From contig NZ_JAUKWQ010000001.1 in NCBI RefSeq assembly GCF_030504645.1, positions 930,001-994,000 on the forward strand: DNA of 64,000 nt, given 5' to 3'. Positions 44,741 through 52,789 of the stretch are shown here, in pieces. Position 1 is the first letter of the stretch; every line of letters starts with the position of its first letter. Position numbers and translations under genes: made by a program. The DNA is from Rhizobium oryzicola. GTDB lineage: Bacteria > Pseudomonadota > Alphaproteobacteria > Rhizobiales > Rhizobiaceae. The notes beneath the pieces are model-generated. The model saw nothing but the letters and a program-made list of their open reading frames with translations. It was not told the origin of the DNA and searched no databases.

Positions 44741-45025
44741 ATGACCGATAAGCAGGTCTTTTCCAACGTTTGGGATGCTCTTGAGGACACGGCGCAGGAG
44801 TCGGCGCAGATGTCCATGAAGGCGAGCCTTATGATCGCAATCGAGGAGAAAGTACGCTCTTGGCAGGTCACGCAAGCCGAGGCTGCGCGTCGATTGGCGG
44901 TGACCCAGCCGCGACTGAATGATCTGTTGCGCGGGCGCATCGCCAACTTCAGCCTTGACGCCTTGATCGCTTTGGCCGGACAGGCGGGCCTTTCCGTCAA
45001 GCTTGATATCGCTGATGCGGCCTAA
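44741..45025 (+). CDS. higA: HigA-type XRE antitoxin
   Basis: About 94 residues from ATG 44741 (GAGG upstream). C-terminal HTH: KVRSWQVTQAEAARRLAVTQPRLNDLLRGRIANFSLDALIALAGQAGLSVKL, typical of HigA-type antitoxins paired with Gp49-like toxins. It seems intact although its toxin is broken, so it may now act as an orphan repressor. Spacing of 11 bases after the toxin frame. Confidence 0.88.
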   Translation: MTDKQVFSNVWDALEDTAQESAQMSMKASLMIAIEEKVRSWQVTQAEAARRLAVTQPRLNDLLRGRIANFSLDALIALAGQAGLSVKLDIADAA

Positions 45026-45145
45026 GATCTCACCCTAGGCTTCGGTAACGCCGACCGAAACTTTGTCACATATCGTGCCTTGCAAGCCTTCTTATTCACT
45101 CCTACCTTACGGTTATGTTCAACGAAACGGAAGGAGGTGATCCGA

Positions 45146-45232
45146 TGTCTAATGAGATTGCGGTTTGCGATAAGGACATGGGAAAGGTTTTGGTTTCGAC
45201 GAGGCAGCCCTCGGCCTGATCACACCTCCTGA
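45146..45232 (+). CDS. 28-residue small protein or leader peptide
   Basis: Encodes a 28-residue peptide beginning MSNEIAVCDKDME and ending SPRPDHTS, with an aromatic-basic middle (RFWFRR). The ribosome site is 13 bases long and unusually strong (AAGGAGGTGATCC). The last codons (GATCACACCTCCT, 45218-45230) are nearly complementary to that same Shine-Dalgarno, so the ORF end could pair with its own start region when not being translated. No family known to me. Confidence 0.6.
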   Translation, partial: CLMRLRFAIRTWERFWFRRGSPRPDHTS

Positions 45233-45284
45233 AGGGGCTCTCCAGAGAAGCCCCGGTTCGTATCCCGAACCAAAACTCATGGAA

Positions 45285-45308
45285 GGGTCGCGCAAGCGGC
45301 CCTTTTTT
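45285..45308 (+). terminator. Intrinsic terminator
   Basis: GGGTCGC (45285-45291), GCAA loop, GCGGCCC (45296-45302), then TTTTTT (45303-45308). Standard Rho-independent terminator geometry, 77 bases ahead of the hydrolase start. Confidence 0.92.
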
Positions 45309-45384
45309 GTTGCCCGCATTTCCTTGTCGAGCAGTCAAAGAAAATGGATGTTGTTCTTCAGGGTTCGATACGAGGAACGCGCAG

Positions 45385-46227
45385 ATGGCAGACATTCATA
45401 CGCAACCGCTGGAGGGCCTGGTCAAAGGCATCCTCCTGCTGCCAGAGAGCAAGGCAACCAAAGGGGTCGTCGTGCTCGGTGGATCCAGCGGGCGCGTTGA
45501 TGTCGAGAGGACACGCCTGTTTGCAGATCTCGGCGCGTCTGCGCTTGCCTTGCAATGGTTTGGCGGATCCGGCCAGTCGCCCGGCATTTGTGAGATCCCG
45601 CTCGAAACATTCTCTCAAGCCATCGATCATCTCTATTCCCTTGGTTGTGAACGTATCCTCCTCGTCGGAACCTCGAAGGGCGCGGAAGCTGCCCTTCTTG
45701 TCGCAACGCTGGACTCGCGCGTGAACGCAGTTGTTGCAATCAGCCCGACCTCTGTGGTCTGGGGCAATATCGGTGCAGGTATAGATGGATCGGCTTGGCC
45801 GGAACGCTCTTCCTGGTCACACGAGGGGCAGCCACTCGACTTCGTCCCGGCTGACACGACCTGGCAGCCGGTCTATCGGGAGGGCCTCGTTTCCTATCGT
45901 TCGTTTTTCGAAGCCTGCCTGCGGCTAAATCCGGTCGCGGCGTTGCGGTCGGCAATCGCGATCGAACACACATCAGCGGATATCGTGCTGGTCGCCGGCG
46001 GAGATGACGCTCTTTGGCCTTCCGATATCTTTGCGCAGGAACTCGCCGATCGCATGGAACGGTATGATAGAAGGGTATCGTTGATAGTCGATCCTGATGC
46101 AGGCCACCGCGTCTTATTTCCTGGTGAGGTCACGCCCCGGTCGAGCAAGCATGCACATGGCGGTACGGATGCCGCGGATATACGGCTGGGTTTAGCCGCT
46201 TGGCAAAAAATCGTCACCTTGATCTAG
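45385..46227 (+). CDS. Alpha/beta hydrolase with BAAT C-terminal-like domain
   Basis: About 280 residues from ATG 45385 (GAGGA 8 bases upstream). Nucleophile elbow VGTSKGAEAALL (G-x-S-x-G), acid in VAGGDDALWPSD and His in DPDAGHRVLF. The pattern fits the bile-acid-CoA:amino-acid N-acyltransferase/acyl-CoA thioesterase C-terminal domain (BAAT_C) and dienelactone-hydrolase-like enzymes. No signal peptide. The upstream leader RNA ends in a strong terminator, so expression may depend on read-through. Substrate unknown. Confidence 0.8.
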   Translation: MADIHTQPLEGLVKGILLLPESKATKGVVVLGGSSGRVDVERTRLFADLGASALALQWFGGSGQSPGICEIPLETFSQAIDHLYSLGCERILLVGTSKGAEAALLVATLDSRVNAVVAISPTSVVWGNIGAGIDGSAWPERSSWSHEGQPLDFVPADTTWQPVYREGLVSYRSFFEACLRLNPVAALRSAIAIEHTSADIVLVAGGDDALWPSDIFAQELADRMERYDRRVSLIVDPDAGHRVLFPGEVTPRSSKHAHGGTDAADIRLGLAAWQKIVTLI

Positions 46228-46302
46228 CCCATATTGTCCTGAGTGGTTTGCTTATGGCATCAACCGGCTCGAACACCGACGCAGTTCGAAGGACCTATCC
46301 CC

Positions 46303-47310
46303 ATGCAAAACCCTGTTACCGTTGAAGTCACCCGCGGCAATCTGGTGGAAAGCCGGCATCGCGGCATGGCCGTGGTCGTCGATGGGCAGGGCAAGGTGGT
46401 GTTCTCTGCCGGCGACATAGAGGCGGGCGTGTTTCCTCGTTCAGCCTGCAAGGCGATGCAGGCGCTGCCGCTGATCGAAAGCGGTGCGGCGGATGCCTTT
46501 GGCCTGACGACAAGCGAACTGGCGCTTTCCTGCTCCTCCCATTCGGGTGAGGATGAGCATGTGCGGACGGCAGCGTCGATGCTTTCCAAGGCAGGCCGCG
46601 ATCTCACTGTGCTGGAATGCGGTGCGCACTGGTCGTCCGATCAGGCGACGATCATCCATCAGGCGCGCACGCTGGAGAAGCCGAATGCGCTGCACAACAA
46701 CTGCTCCGGCAAACATTCCGGCTTCATCTGCACCTGCGTACACACGGGTTTCGATCCGGCAGGCTATGTCGGCTATGATCATCCGCTGCAGGTGGAAATC
46801 CGTGCCGTTATGCAGGATTTGACGGGTGCCGTTCTGGGAGCCGATAACTGCGGCACCGATGGCTGCTCCATCCCCACCTATGCCGCGCCGCTGAGAGCCT
46901 GGGCGCATGGTTTTGCCAAGATGCTGACGGGTGAGGGGATCACACCGGAGCGCGCGCGGGCCTCCCGCCGCCTGATGGACGCCTGCATGGCCGAGCCCTT
47001 CCATGTGGCGGGCACGAACCGCGCCTGCACAAAGCTGATGAACGTGGCGCCGGGCAAGATCTTTGCCAAGACCGGTGCCGAGGGCGTCTTCATCGCGGCA
47101 CTGCCGGATGCGGGGCTGGCCATGGCTGTGAAATGCGAGGAAGGCACCACCCGCGCCGCTGAAGCCATGATCTTCGCACTGATCGCCCGCTACTTTGACA
47201 AGCAAGGCGAAACGCACGACACCTTGATGAAGATGGCGAACCGCACGATGAAGAACTGGAACGGCATCACGGTGGGCGAAGTGCGCGTGACCGAAACCAT
47301 GTTTGCCTGA
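46303..47310 (+). CDS. Class 3 (rhizobial-type) L-asparaginase
   Basis: 335 residues. Hydrolyses asparagine to aspartate and ammonia. The Rhizobium etli-type family shows RSACKAMQ (catalytic Ser and Lys), SCSSHSGEDEH (second Ser), HNNCSGKHSGF with the Cys-x2-Lys zinc site and DGCSIPTYAAPL (third zinc ligand). It is unrelated to E. coli AnsA/AnsB. AAGGA is 10 bases before ATG 46303. The next gene runs the same way but is an esterase; no asparagine transporter is near. Confidence 0.92.
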   Translation: MQNPVTVEVTRGNLVESRHRGMAVVVDGQGKVVFSAGDIEAGVFPRSACKAMQALPLIESGAADAFGLTTSELALSCSSHSGEDEHVRTAASMLSKAGRDLTVLECGAHWSSDQATIIHQARTLEKPNALHNNCSGKHSGFICTCVHTGFDPAGYVGYDHPLQVEIRAVMQDLTGAVLGADNCGTDGCSIPTYAAPLRAWAHGFAKMLTGEGITPERARASRRLMDACMAEPFHVAGTNRACTKLMNVAPGKIFAKTGAEGVFIAALPDAGLAMAVKCEEGTTRAAEAMIFALIARYFDKQGETHDTLMKMANRTMKNWNGITVGEVRVTETMFA

Positions 47311-47395
47311 AACTGAAGATTGTTTGCCGGATCACCGCCGGATTTTGCATCCCCGTCCGTTTAAGCCTTGAGAGGTGTCGAACCGGGGCATGGGG

Positions 47396-48451
47396 ATGCG
47401 GAATTCGACGAGGGCAATCTGGTTTCTTTCCGTCGCCTTGCTGTTTGGGTCGCTGGGCTCTTCCGCCGAGGTGTCGCGACCTTCAGCAGGCATAAGCTGG
47501 CCGCTCGCGGACATCTGCCGTCTTGATATCGGTGTGTTCTGCGCCGCGACCGAAATTGCTGATGACCAGACTGATTGCCCGGGCGCCGGCTTGTCCCACC
47601 CCTATGAAGGCTGCCTGATGCCGCCCGCCGCACCGGTGCCCATTGTCGCGCAACTGGTGCAGGCGCGCGCGACAGTGCCTGGGCGAGGCAATATCTACCG
47701 GGATATCGCCTACGGCCCCTATGCCGAACAGAAGATGGATATCTATGTGCCGCAGGGAGCCGTCAATGCGCCGGTGCTTTTCATGGTGCATGGCGGCGGC
47801 TGGACCATCGGCTCCAAATCATCCGCACGCGTGGTGGACAACAAGGTCACCCATTTTCTGCCCAAGGGCTTCATCTTCATCTCGGTCAACAACCGTTTGT
47901 TACCGGAGGCCGATCCCCTACAGCAGGCGCAGGACGTGGCCGCAGCATTGGCCGCGGCACAGCAGCATGTCGGCGCGCTTGGCGGCGATCCGGCAAGCTT
48001 TGTGCTGATGGGGCATTCTGCTGGCGCCCATCTCGTCTCCCTGCTTGCTGCTGATCCCGATATAGCGCTTCGTCTTGGTGCCAAGGCCTGGCGCGGCACC
48101 ATTGCGCTCGATAGCGCCGCCTATGACGTCGCCGAGATCATGGAGAGCCAGCATCTACGCCTTTATGATCGTGCCTTCGGGCAAGACCCCGCCTATTGGC
48201 AGCGCGTCTCACCTTCGTCGCAGTTGCATGGCGGCGTTCCCCCCATGCTGCTGGTCTGTTCCACAAAGCGCGAGCGTGCCTGCGCGGAAGCAGAAGGCTT
48301 TGCCGACAAAGCGCAGGCGGTCGGGGTCCGAGCCGAGGTTCTCTCCATCAACAAGACGCACAGCGCCATCAATGAGGATCTGGGGCGTGTCGGAGACTAT
48401 ACCGCCGACGTGGATCTTTTTCTGGAAACCGTGCTGCACCCTGCAGAGTGA
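47396..48451 (+). CDS. Secreted alpha/beta hydrolase (carboxylesterase-like)
   Basis: About 351 residues from ATG 47396, with signal peptide (AIWFLSVALLFGSLGSSA). The oxyanion loop is MVHGGGWTIGS (HGGGW), the nucleophile elbow MGHSAGAHL, and the C-terminal acid and His lie in the VLSINKTHSAIN region. A Cys-rich, Pro-rich N-terminal stretch (about residues 30-80) precedes the hydrolase domain. Exported BD-FAE-like esterase; substrate unknown. A GTG at 47375 would add seven residues. Confidence 0.82.
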   Translation: MRNSTRAIWFLSVALLFGSLGSSAEVSRPSAGISWPLADICRLDIGVFCAATEIADDQTDCPGAGLSHPYEGCLMPPAAPVPIVAQLVQARATVPGRGNIYRDIAYGPYAEQKMDIYVPQGAVNAPVLFMVHGGGWTIGSKSSARVVDNKVTHFLPKGFIFISVNNRLLPEADPLQQAQDVAAALAAAQQHVGALGGDPASFVLMGHSAGAHLVSLLAADPDIALRLGAKAWRGTIALDSAAYDVAEIMESQHLRLYDRAFGQDPAYWQRVSPSSQLHGGVPPMLLVCSTKRERACAEAEGFADKAQAVGVRAEVLSINKTHSAINEDLGRVGDYTADVDLFLETVLHPAE

Positions 48452-48462
48452 GCGCGAAAATT

Positions 48463-48870
48463 TCAGATCGTCTCGCCGATCCGCGCGGTCCCTGTCTGGC
48501 CGTTGTTGCGGATCCATTTCAGGCTGTTATCGCCCGTCTTGTAAAGCTCGAAGCACATGGGCTCGCCCTTGTACCAGGTCTTGAACTGCTGGCAGAGGCG
48601 GTTCCCGGAAATCCACCAGCGGCCGCTATCTTCGGGCTTCACGAAGCGGCCGAGACCCAAGGCTTCACCGGACCCATCCACCACGCCGCTCTTGCGATAG
48701 TTCAGCGGAAACTCACCGCCCATCGGGGTCGCGAGATAGACACGCTTGCCGACGATCTTCATCTTGATATCGCTTGCCGTATAGGCCTCCTCGGAAGCCG
48801 CGGCGAACGGCGCGGCCAGCAACAGGATCAGGATCGTCGGGCGAAGAAGCGAAAGCGGCGACACAGACAT
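48463..48870 (-). CDS. Small secreted protein (DUF995-like)
   Basis: 135 residues from ATG 48870 (AGGAGG 8 bases upstream). Signal peptide ending in PFAAASEE; mature domain with GKRVYLATPMGGEFPLNYRKSG, WWISGNRLCQQFKTWY and a CFELYK strand with two conserved Cys. The plan is similar to the DUF995 family of rhizobial periplasmic proteins, but this is a loose match. It converges on the esterase gene (11-base gap). Confidence 0.7.
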   Translation of the reverse strand: MSVSPLSLLRPTILILLLAAPFAAASEEAYTASDIKMKIVGKRVYLATPMGGEFPLNYRKSGVVDGSGEALGLGRFVKPEDSGRWWISGNRLCQQFKTWYKGEPMCFELYKTGDNSLKWIRNNGQTGTARIGETI

Positions 48871-48929
48871 CAACGGGCCTCCTGGAACATTGGTAAATGC
48901 CCATTTAACGCGGCTCTTCACCCGCCAGA

Positions 48930-49688
48930 TCACCGCGCGAACAGGATTTCCACGCCCTTGTCGCAATAGGCCGCCAGTCTCTCGTCTGATATCTCCGCCG
49001 GCACGATCATGGCAGCAAGCGTTGTGATGGGGGCGATGATCTGCGGCGAGATCGTGTCCAGCTTGTTCTCCGTAATCAGCGTGATTGTTCTGACCGCGCG
49101 CGAGGCGACATGTGCCTTGATCTGCGCCTCTTCGAAGTCGCCCGTGGAGCAGCCCTCCACGTGGTGAATGCCCGTCACGCCCAGAAAGAAGATATCCGGC
49201 CGGATCTGGCTGATCTGCGCCATCGCCGCTGCCCCGGTCGAGACCATGGAATGTTTGTAGAGCCGTCCGCCGATCAGCACCACCTCGGCCTTGGCGTGAT
49301 GTTCCAGCTCTGCGGCAATGGTGGGGCTGTGGGTGACGATCGTCACCTCAAGCTCTTTCGGCAGATGGCGGGCGATGGCCGCTGTCGATGTGCCGCCATC
49401 GAAGAACAATGTCTGCCGCGGTTGTATGAGGCTTGCCGCTTTCTGGCCCAGCCGATCCTTCACGTCTGTTGCGAGTGTTCGCCGCGTGGTCAGATCCGGT
49501 AGCTCGGACGCGATCGGCAGCGCGCCGCCATGCACCCGCTGCAGAAGGCCCTCCGCCGCCATGTCACGCAGATCGCGGCGGATTGTATCTTCAGAGACGC
49601 CGAGATCGACCGCGAAATCCCTGGCAATCAAGCCGCCGCTTTTGCGCAGGGTGTCGAGAATGAGTTGTTTCCGTTTTGAGGTGAGCAT
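48930..49688 (-). CDS. DeoR-family transcriptional regulator
   Basis: 252 residues. N-terminal HTH (KRKQLILDTLRKSGGLIARDFAVDLGVSEDTIRRDLRDM) and a C-terminal sugar-phosphate-sensing domain (LFFDGGTSTAAIARHLP, VVLIGGRLYKHSMVSTGAAA, FLGVTGIHHVEGCST). Usually responds to a phosphorylated sugar. Divergent from the DUF4406 gene with a 15-bp inverted repeat between, so it probably controls that gene and itself. The longer ORF to 50525 is antisense noise. Confidence 0.9.
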   Translation of the reverse strand: MLTSKRKQLILDTLRKSGGLIARDFAVDLGVSEDTIRRDLRDMAAEGLLQRVHGGALPIASELPDLTTRRTLATDVKDRLGQKAASLIQPRQTLFFDGGTSTAAIARHLPKELEVTIVTHSPTIAAELEHHAKAEVVLIGGRLYKHSMVSTGAAAMAQISQIRPDIFFLGVTGIHHVEGCSTGDFEEAQIKAHVASRAVRTITLITENKLDTISPQIIAPITTLAAMIVPAEISDERLAAYCDKGVEILFAR

Positions 49689-49709
49689 GGCTTGACTATT
49701 CACGAAATT

Positions 49710-49765
49710 GCATGAATTTTCTTGATATTGCCGGTATCGGGTTGGGAAGGCAAGAAAATTCATGC
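49710..49765. promoter_or_regulatory. 15-bp inverted repeat in the DeoR-DUF4406 spacer
   Basis: GCATGAATTTTCTTG (49710-49724) and CAAGAAAATTCATGC (49751-49765), perfect over 15 bases with a 26-base spacer, between the divergent DeoR and DUF4406 genes. It overlaps the likely promoters and is the prime candidate for the DeoR operator. Confidence 0.8.
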
Positions 49766-49778
49766 AGAGGAGATAGAC

Positions 49779-50147
49779 ATGTTGATCTTGATTGCCGGTC
49801 CTTACCGGTCGGGAACGGGAGACGACCCGCAGAAGATGGCGGAGAACCTGAAGCGCCTTGAGGCGCCGTCCTATGCCTTGTTCAAGGCAGGCCATGTGCC
49901 GATGATTGGCGAATGGGTGGCGCTGCCGGTCTGGCATGCGGCGGGAGGCCTGAAGATCGGGGATGATCTTTACGAAGAGATTTTCCATCCTGTCGCAGGT
50001 CGCCTGCTGGCGCTTTGCGATGGTGTGCTGCGCCTGCCCGGAGACTCCAAGGGTGCGGACAATGATGTGCGGATCGCCACCGAGCGCGGCATCCCAATCT
50101 GGTACCGGCTGGAAGATGTGCCCGGAGTCGCGGCAGCCCTTTCGTAA
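49779..50147 (+). CDS. DUF4406 family nucleoside-deoxyribosyltransferase-like protein
   Basis: 122 residues from ATG 49779 (GAGGAG 6 bases upstream). Starts LILIAGPYRSGTGD; RLLALCDGVLRLPGDSKGADNDVRIATERGIPIW is a typical closing segment for the nucleoside 2-deoxyribosyltransferase-like DUF4406 fold. Likely soluble and involved in nucleotide or sugar chemistry. It is controlled by the adjacent DeoR gene. Confidence 0.8.
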   Translation: MLILIAGPYRSGTGDDPQKMAENLKRLEAPSYALFKAGHVPMIGEWVALPVWHAAGGLKIGDDLYEEIFHPVAGRLLALCDGVLRLPGDSKGADNDVRIATERGIPIWYRLEDVPGVAAALS

Positions 50148-50195
50148 GCCGGAAAGCCGGGTTAGACCTTTCGGTGTCAATCGGAGGTCTGACCC

Positions 50196-50819
50196 ATGCT
50201 GACGTTGTTCTTTTCTCCCGGCGCCTGTTCGCTGGCCAGTCATATTGCCCTTATCGAAGCGGGCGTGCCCTTCGAGCTCAAGCGCCTGAAGTTTGCGGAA
50301 AACGAGCAGCGCTCGCCGGAATACCTCAAGGTCAATCCCAAAGGGCGTGTGCCGGCTTTGGTGACGGAGAAGGGGACGCTGACCGAAACGCCTGCCTTGT
50401 TGATTTACATCGCTCAACTGGTGCCTGAAAAGAATTTGGCGCCCTTGGACGATGCCTTTGCACTTGCAGAGCTTCAGGCCTTCAACAGCTACATCGCATC
50501 CACCGTCCACGTGGCGCATGCGCATGGCCGTCGCGGCAGCCGCTGGGCCGATGAGCAGTCATCCTTCGATGACATGCACCGCAAGGTGCCGCAGACCATG
50601 AGCGACTGCTTCCGCCTGATTGAGGATGACTTCCTCAAAGGTCCCTGGGTCATGGGGGATCAGTTTACGGTGGCGGACATCTACCTCTTCGTCATGGAAG
50701 ACTGGCTGAAGGGTGACCGCGTCGATATCGCCGATTTCCCACGTGTCCGCGACCATTACGAGCGCATGAAGGCGCGGCCAGCCGTGCAGCAGGCACTGGC
50801 TTCCGAGGCGGCGGCCTGA
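50196..50819 (+). CDS. Glutathione S-transferase
   Basis: 207 residues. N-terminal thioredoxin-like domain (LTLFFSPGACSLASHIALIEAGVPFEL, NPKGRVPALV, LTETPALLIYIA) and all-helical C-terminal domain (FTVADIYLFVMEDWL). The SPGACS motif is the beta-class start seen in many bacterial GSTs, where the Cys is catalytic. GGAGG is 9 bases before the ATG. It overlaps a small minus-strand gene. Confidence 0.92.
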   Translation: MLTLFFSPGACSLASHIALIEAGVPFELKRLKFAENEQRSPEYLKVNPKGRVPALVTEKGTLTETPALLIYIAQLVPEKNLAPLDDAFALAELQAFNSYIASTVHVAHAHGRRGSRWADEQSSFDDMHRKVPQTMSDCFRLIEDDFLKGPWVMGDQFTVADIYLFVMEDWLKGDRVDIADFPRVRDHYERMKARPAVQQALASEAAA

Positions 50820-51004
50820 TTGGACGGGATCAAGTGCGTGATTGAAGCGGGCGTAAGCGGCAGATCCGCCAGCGCCCGCTGATCCATCCGCATCAGGTCT
50901 GGATGCAGCAGCGGGTCTGGCGGATCGGCCCTGTCCGTTGCGGCTGCCCATTCCAGCAGCTTGAAGAAAATCTGAAATCGAAGGATAGTTGTCACAGGCT
51001 TCAT
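50756..51004 (-). CDS. Small DUF1127-like protein
   Basis: 82 residues from ATG 51004 (GGAG 8 bases upstream). Begins KPVTTILRFQIFFKLLEWAA, and DPLLHPDLMRMDQRALADLPLTPASI is loosely like the YjiS/DUF1127 core (RxLxDIGL-type). It diverges from the LysR gene, an arrangement seen often with DUF1127 genes in rhizobia. Its 3' end overlaps the GST gene by 64 bases, which lowers confidence that the full frame is used. Confidence 0.5.
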   Translation of the reverse strand: MKPVTTILRFQIFFKLLEWAAATDRADPPDPLLHPDLMRMDQRALADLPLTPASITHLIPSNQAAASEASACCTAGRAFMRS

Positions 51005-51087
51005 GGACGTGCTCCAAAAGCCATTGATCAAGCAATCTCCTCGCATGTTCAATCCATGTTTTTGCGAGCCGGTTTTAGAAAATCTAT

Positions 51088-52011
51088 ATGAAGAATCTCA
51101 ACCTTGTTCACCTGAACGGCCTGCGCGCGCTGGAAAGCGTTGCACGTCTCGGCTCGCTGCAGGCAGCGGCCGGGGAACTCGGCGTTTCCGTCGGTGCCGT
51201 CAGTCAACAGGTCATCAAGGCAGAAGCGCAGCTTGGCCGCCCGGTCTTTCAGCGAACCTCGCGCGGCCTGGTCCCGGTGTCTGACGCAGCCGCGCTGTTT
51301 GAGAATTTGCGAAAGGGCTTCCAGTCGCTGTCCGATGCGGTCGCAATTGCCCGCCCGCTGGACGACAACCAGCTGACGGTTTCCGTCGCACCGGTCTTCG
51401 CCGCACGCTTTCTCGTGCCCCGTCTTGACCGGTTTGCCGCTGCTCACCCGGAGATTCGTTTGCGACTGGACGCAACCTCAAAGCTTGCCGATCTCGCCGC
51501 CGAGGGCATTGATATCGGCATCCGCATTGGCCGGGGTGAGTGGCCAGGCGTCGAGGCCGAGCTCTTGCTGGAGCAGCGTGTGTTTCCCGTCGGTGCCCCT
51601 TCGCTTGCACAGGGGCTCAAGGACCCGGCGGATATCCTGAAGCTGCCGGTGCTGTTGGACGGGCAGGCGATGTTTTCATGGGATCTGTGGCTGGATGCCG
51701 CCGGGCTGCGCGGGCGTGAGGTCAAGGCACATCACGTATTCAGCGAGGCATCGCTTTGTCTGGAGGCTGCAATCGCCGGGCAGGGGGTCATGCTAGCCTG
51801 GCATCTTTTGGCACTGACCGCCCTCAAGCAGCGCTGTGTGGTTGCGCCTTTTGACATCGAGGCCCCCACCGGCATGGGGCATTATCTGGTCACGCGCGGA
51901 GGCACCCGCCGCAGCCCAAAGATATCAGCCTTCGCCGCCTGGCTTCGGCATGAACTGGCAGAGGCCGAAGCCGAGTGGAGGGCCATTGACGCCGCCGCCA
52001 GCGCCCTCTAA
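51088..52011 (+). CDS. LysR-family regulator (GcvA-like)
   Basis: 307 residues. HTH near 7-64 (LNGLRALESVARLGSLQAAAGELGVSVGAVSQQVIKAEAQLG) followed by the type-2 periplasmic-binding effector domain (VSVAPVFAARFLVPRLDRFAAAHPEIRLR, GIDIGIRIGRGEWPGVEAELL). Resembles GcvA-type regulators. Start at 51088; the divergent small DUF1127-like gene is a plausible target. Followed by a 160-base spacer. Confidence 0.9.
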   Translation: MKNLNLVHLNGLRALESVARLGSLQAAAGELGVSVGAVSQQVIKAEAQLGRPVFQRTSRGLVPVSDAAALFENLRKGFQSLSDAVAIARPLDDNQLTVSVAPVFAARFLVPRLDRFAAAHPEIRLRLDATSKLADLAAEGIDIGIRIGRGEWPGVEAELLLEQRVFPVGAPSLAQGLKDPADILKLPVLLDGQAMFSWDLWLDAAGLRGREVKAHHVFSEASLCLEAAIAGQGVMLAWHLLALTALKQRCVVAPFDIEAPTGMGHYLVTRGGTRRSPKISAFAAWLRHELAEAEAEWRAIDAAASAL

Positions 52012-52171
52012 AAGCGGCGTAGGGTCTGCAGTTCACCCAGGCGTTGCCGCTTCCAGAGATGGAAGAGCTAAACCTGCTTTAAAAGATCACGACAGGCTCA
52101 CCTTGCGTGCCCGGTCGGAAGACGGCGACCACCGACATTTCTCCCATGGCACGCGTTTCAAGGATGAAGCG

Positions 52172-52789
52172 ATGTCGAAGACTATTCTCCCCGTTCTTGT
52201 GCCGGATATCTCGGCACTGGCAAAAACCATCCGCCGCGAACTGGATGCGCGGCCGGAAAGACCCTCCCATGTGGAGATACTCAACATGCTGGCGCGAGCG
52301 GCCGGGTTTCGCAATTACCAGCACATGAAGGCTTCGCAGAATGCGGAGCAAAGGCTGGAAAATCCGCCACCACCCAAAGAGCCTGAGGCCGTGGACCATC
52401 GCCGTATCGAAACCGTTCTGCGCTGCTTTGACGGTGAAGGCATCATGACGCGCTGGCCGACGAAGACGGCGCAACAGAGGCTGGCGCTGTGGTGGTTCTG
52501 GGCTGCACTTCCGCCGCGGCGCGAAATGACCGAGCGTGAGGTGAACGAGGTGCTGAAGCGTCTCAACAGCTTTGGCGACCATGTGCTGGTGCGCCGCGAA
52601 CTGATCGACTGGAAGATGATGTGGCGGTCTCTGGATTGCAAAGTCTGCCGCCGGATCGAGCAGGAGCCGCCGGCGGAAGCGCGGGTGCTGATCCGTCACC
52701 TGACGGAACGGGTCCGTCAGGTCCGGGACGCGCAAGTGTTTGGCCGGTTCAGGCCGGTTCGGCCAGACGCTTTGCCCACATCGCCTTGA
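52172..52789 (+). CDS. DUF2087-domain protein
   Basis: 205 residues from ATG 52172 (AAGGA upstream). The N-terminal 60 residues (LVPDISALAKTIRRELDARP and HVEILNMLARAAGFRNYQHMKAS) are a helical unit common in alphaproteobacteria, and the C-terminus has the DUF2087 pattern (GIMTRWPTKTAQQRLALWWF, TEREVNEVLKRLNSFGDHVLVRREL-type, SLDCKVCRRIEQEPP). Probably a DNA-binding regulator in the ArsR neighbourhood. It overlaps the GST gene tail by 41 bases, tail to tail. Confidence 0.82.
   Translation: MSKTILPVLVPDISALAKTIRRELDARPERPSHVEILNMLARAAGFRNYQHMKASQNAEQRLENPPPPKEPEAVDHRRIETVLRCFDGEGIMTRWPTKTAQQRLALWWFWAALPPRREMTEREVNEVLKRLNSFGDHVLVRRELIDWKMMWRSLDCKVCRRIEQEPPAEARVLIRHLTERVRQVRDAQVFGRFRPVRPDALPTSP

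Larger units (their letters stand above)
45065..45308 (+). ncRNA. Leader RNA or small transcript with 28-codon ORF, hairpins and terminator
   Basis: The transcribed region is inferred from: a start-strength Shine-Dalgarno with a 13-base match to the 16S 3' tail (AAGGAGGTGATCC, 45132-45144), the short ORF 45146-45232, a stem GGGGCT/AGCCCC (45234-45254), a stem GGTTCG/CGAACC (45255-45271), and an intrinsic terminator (45285-45308). The 5' limit is a guess. It could attenuate the hydrolase gene 45385 or be a stand-alone sRNA with a small protein. I do not recognise the family. Confidence 0.6.
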
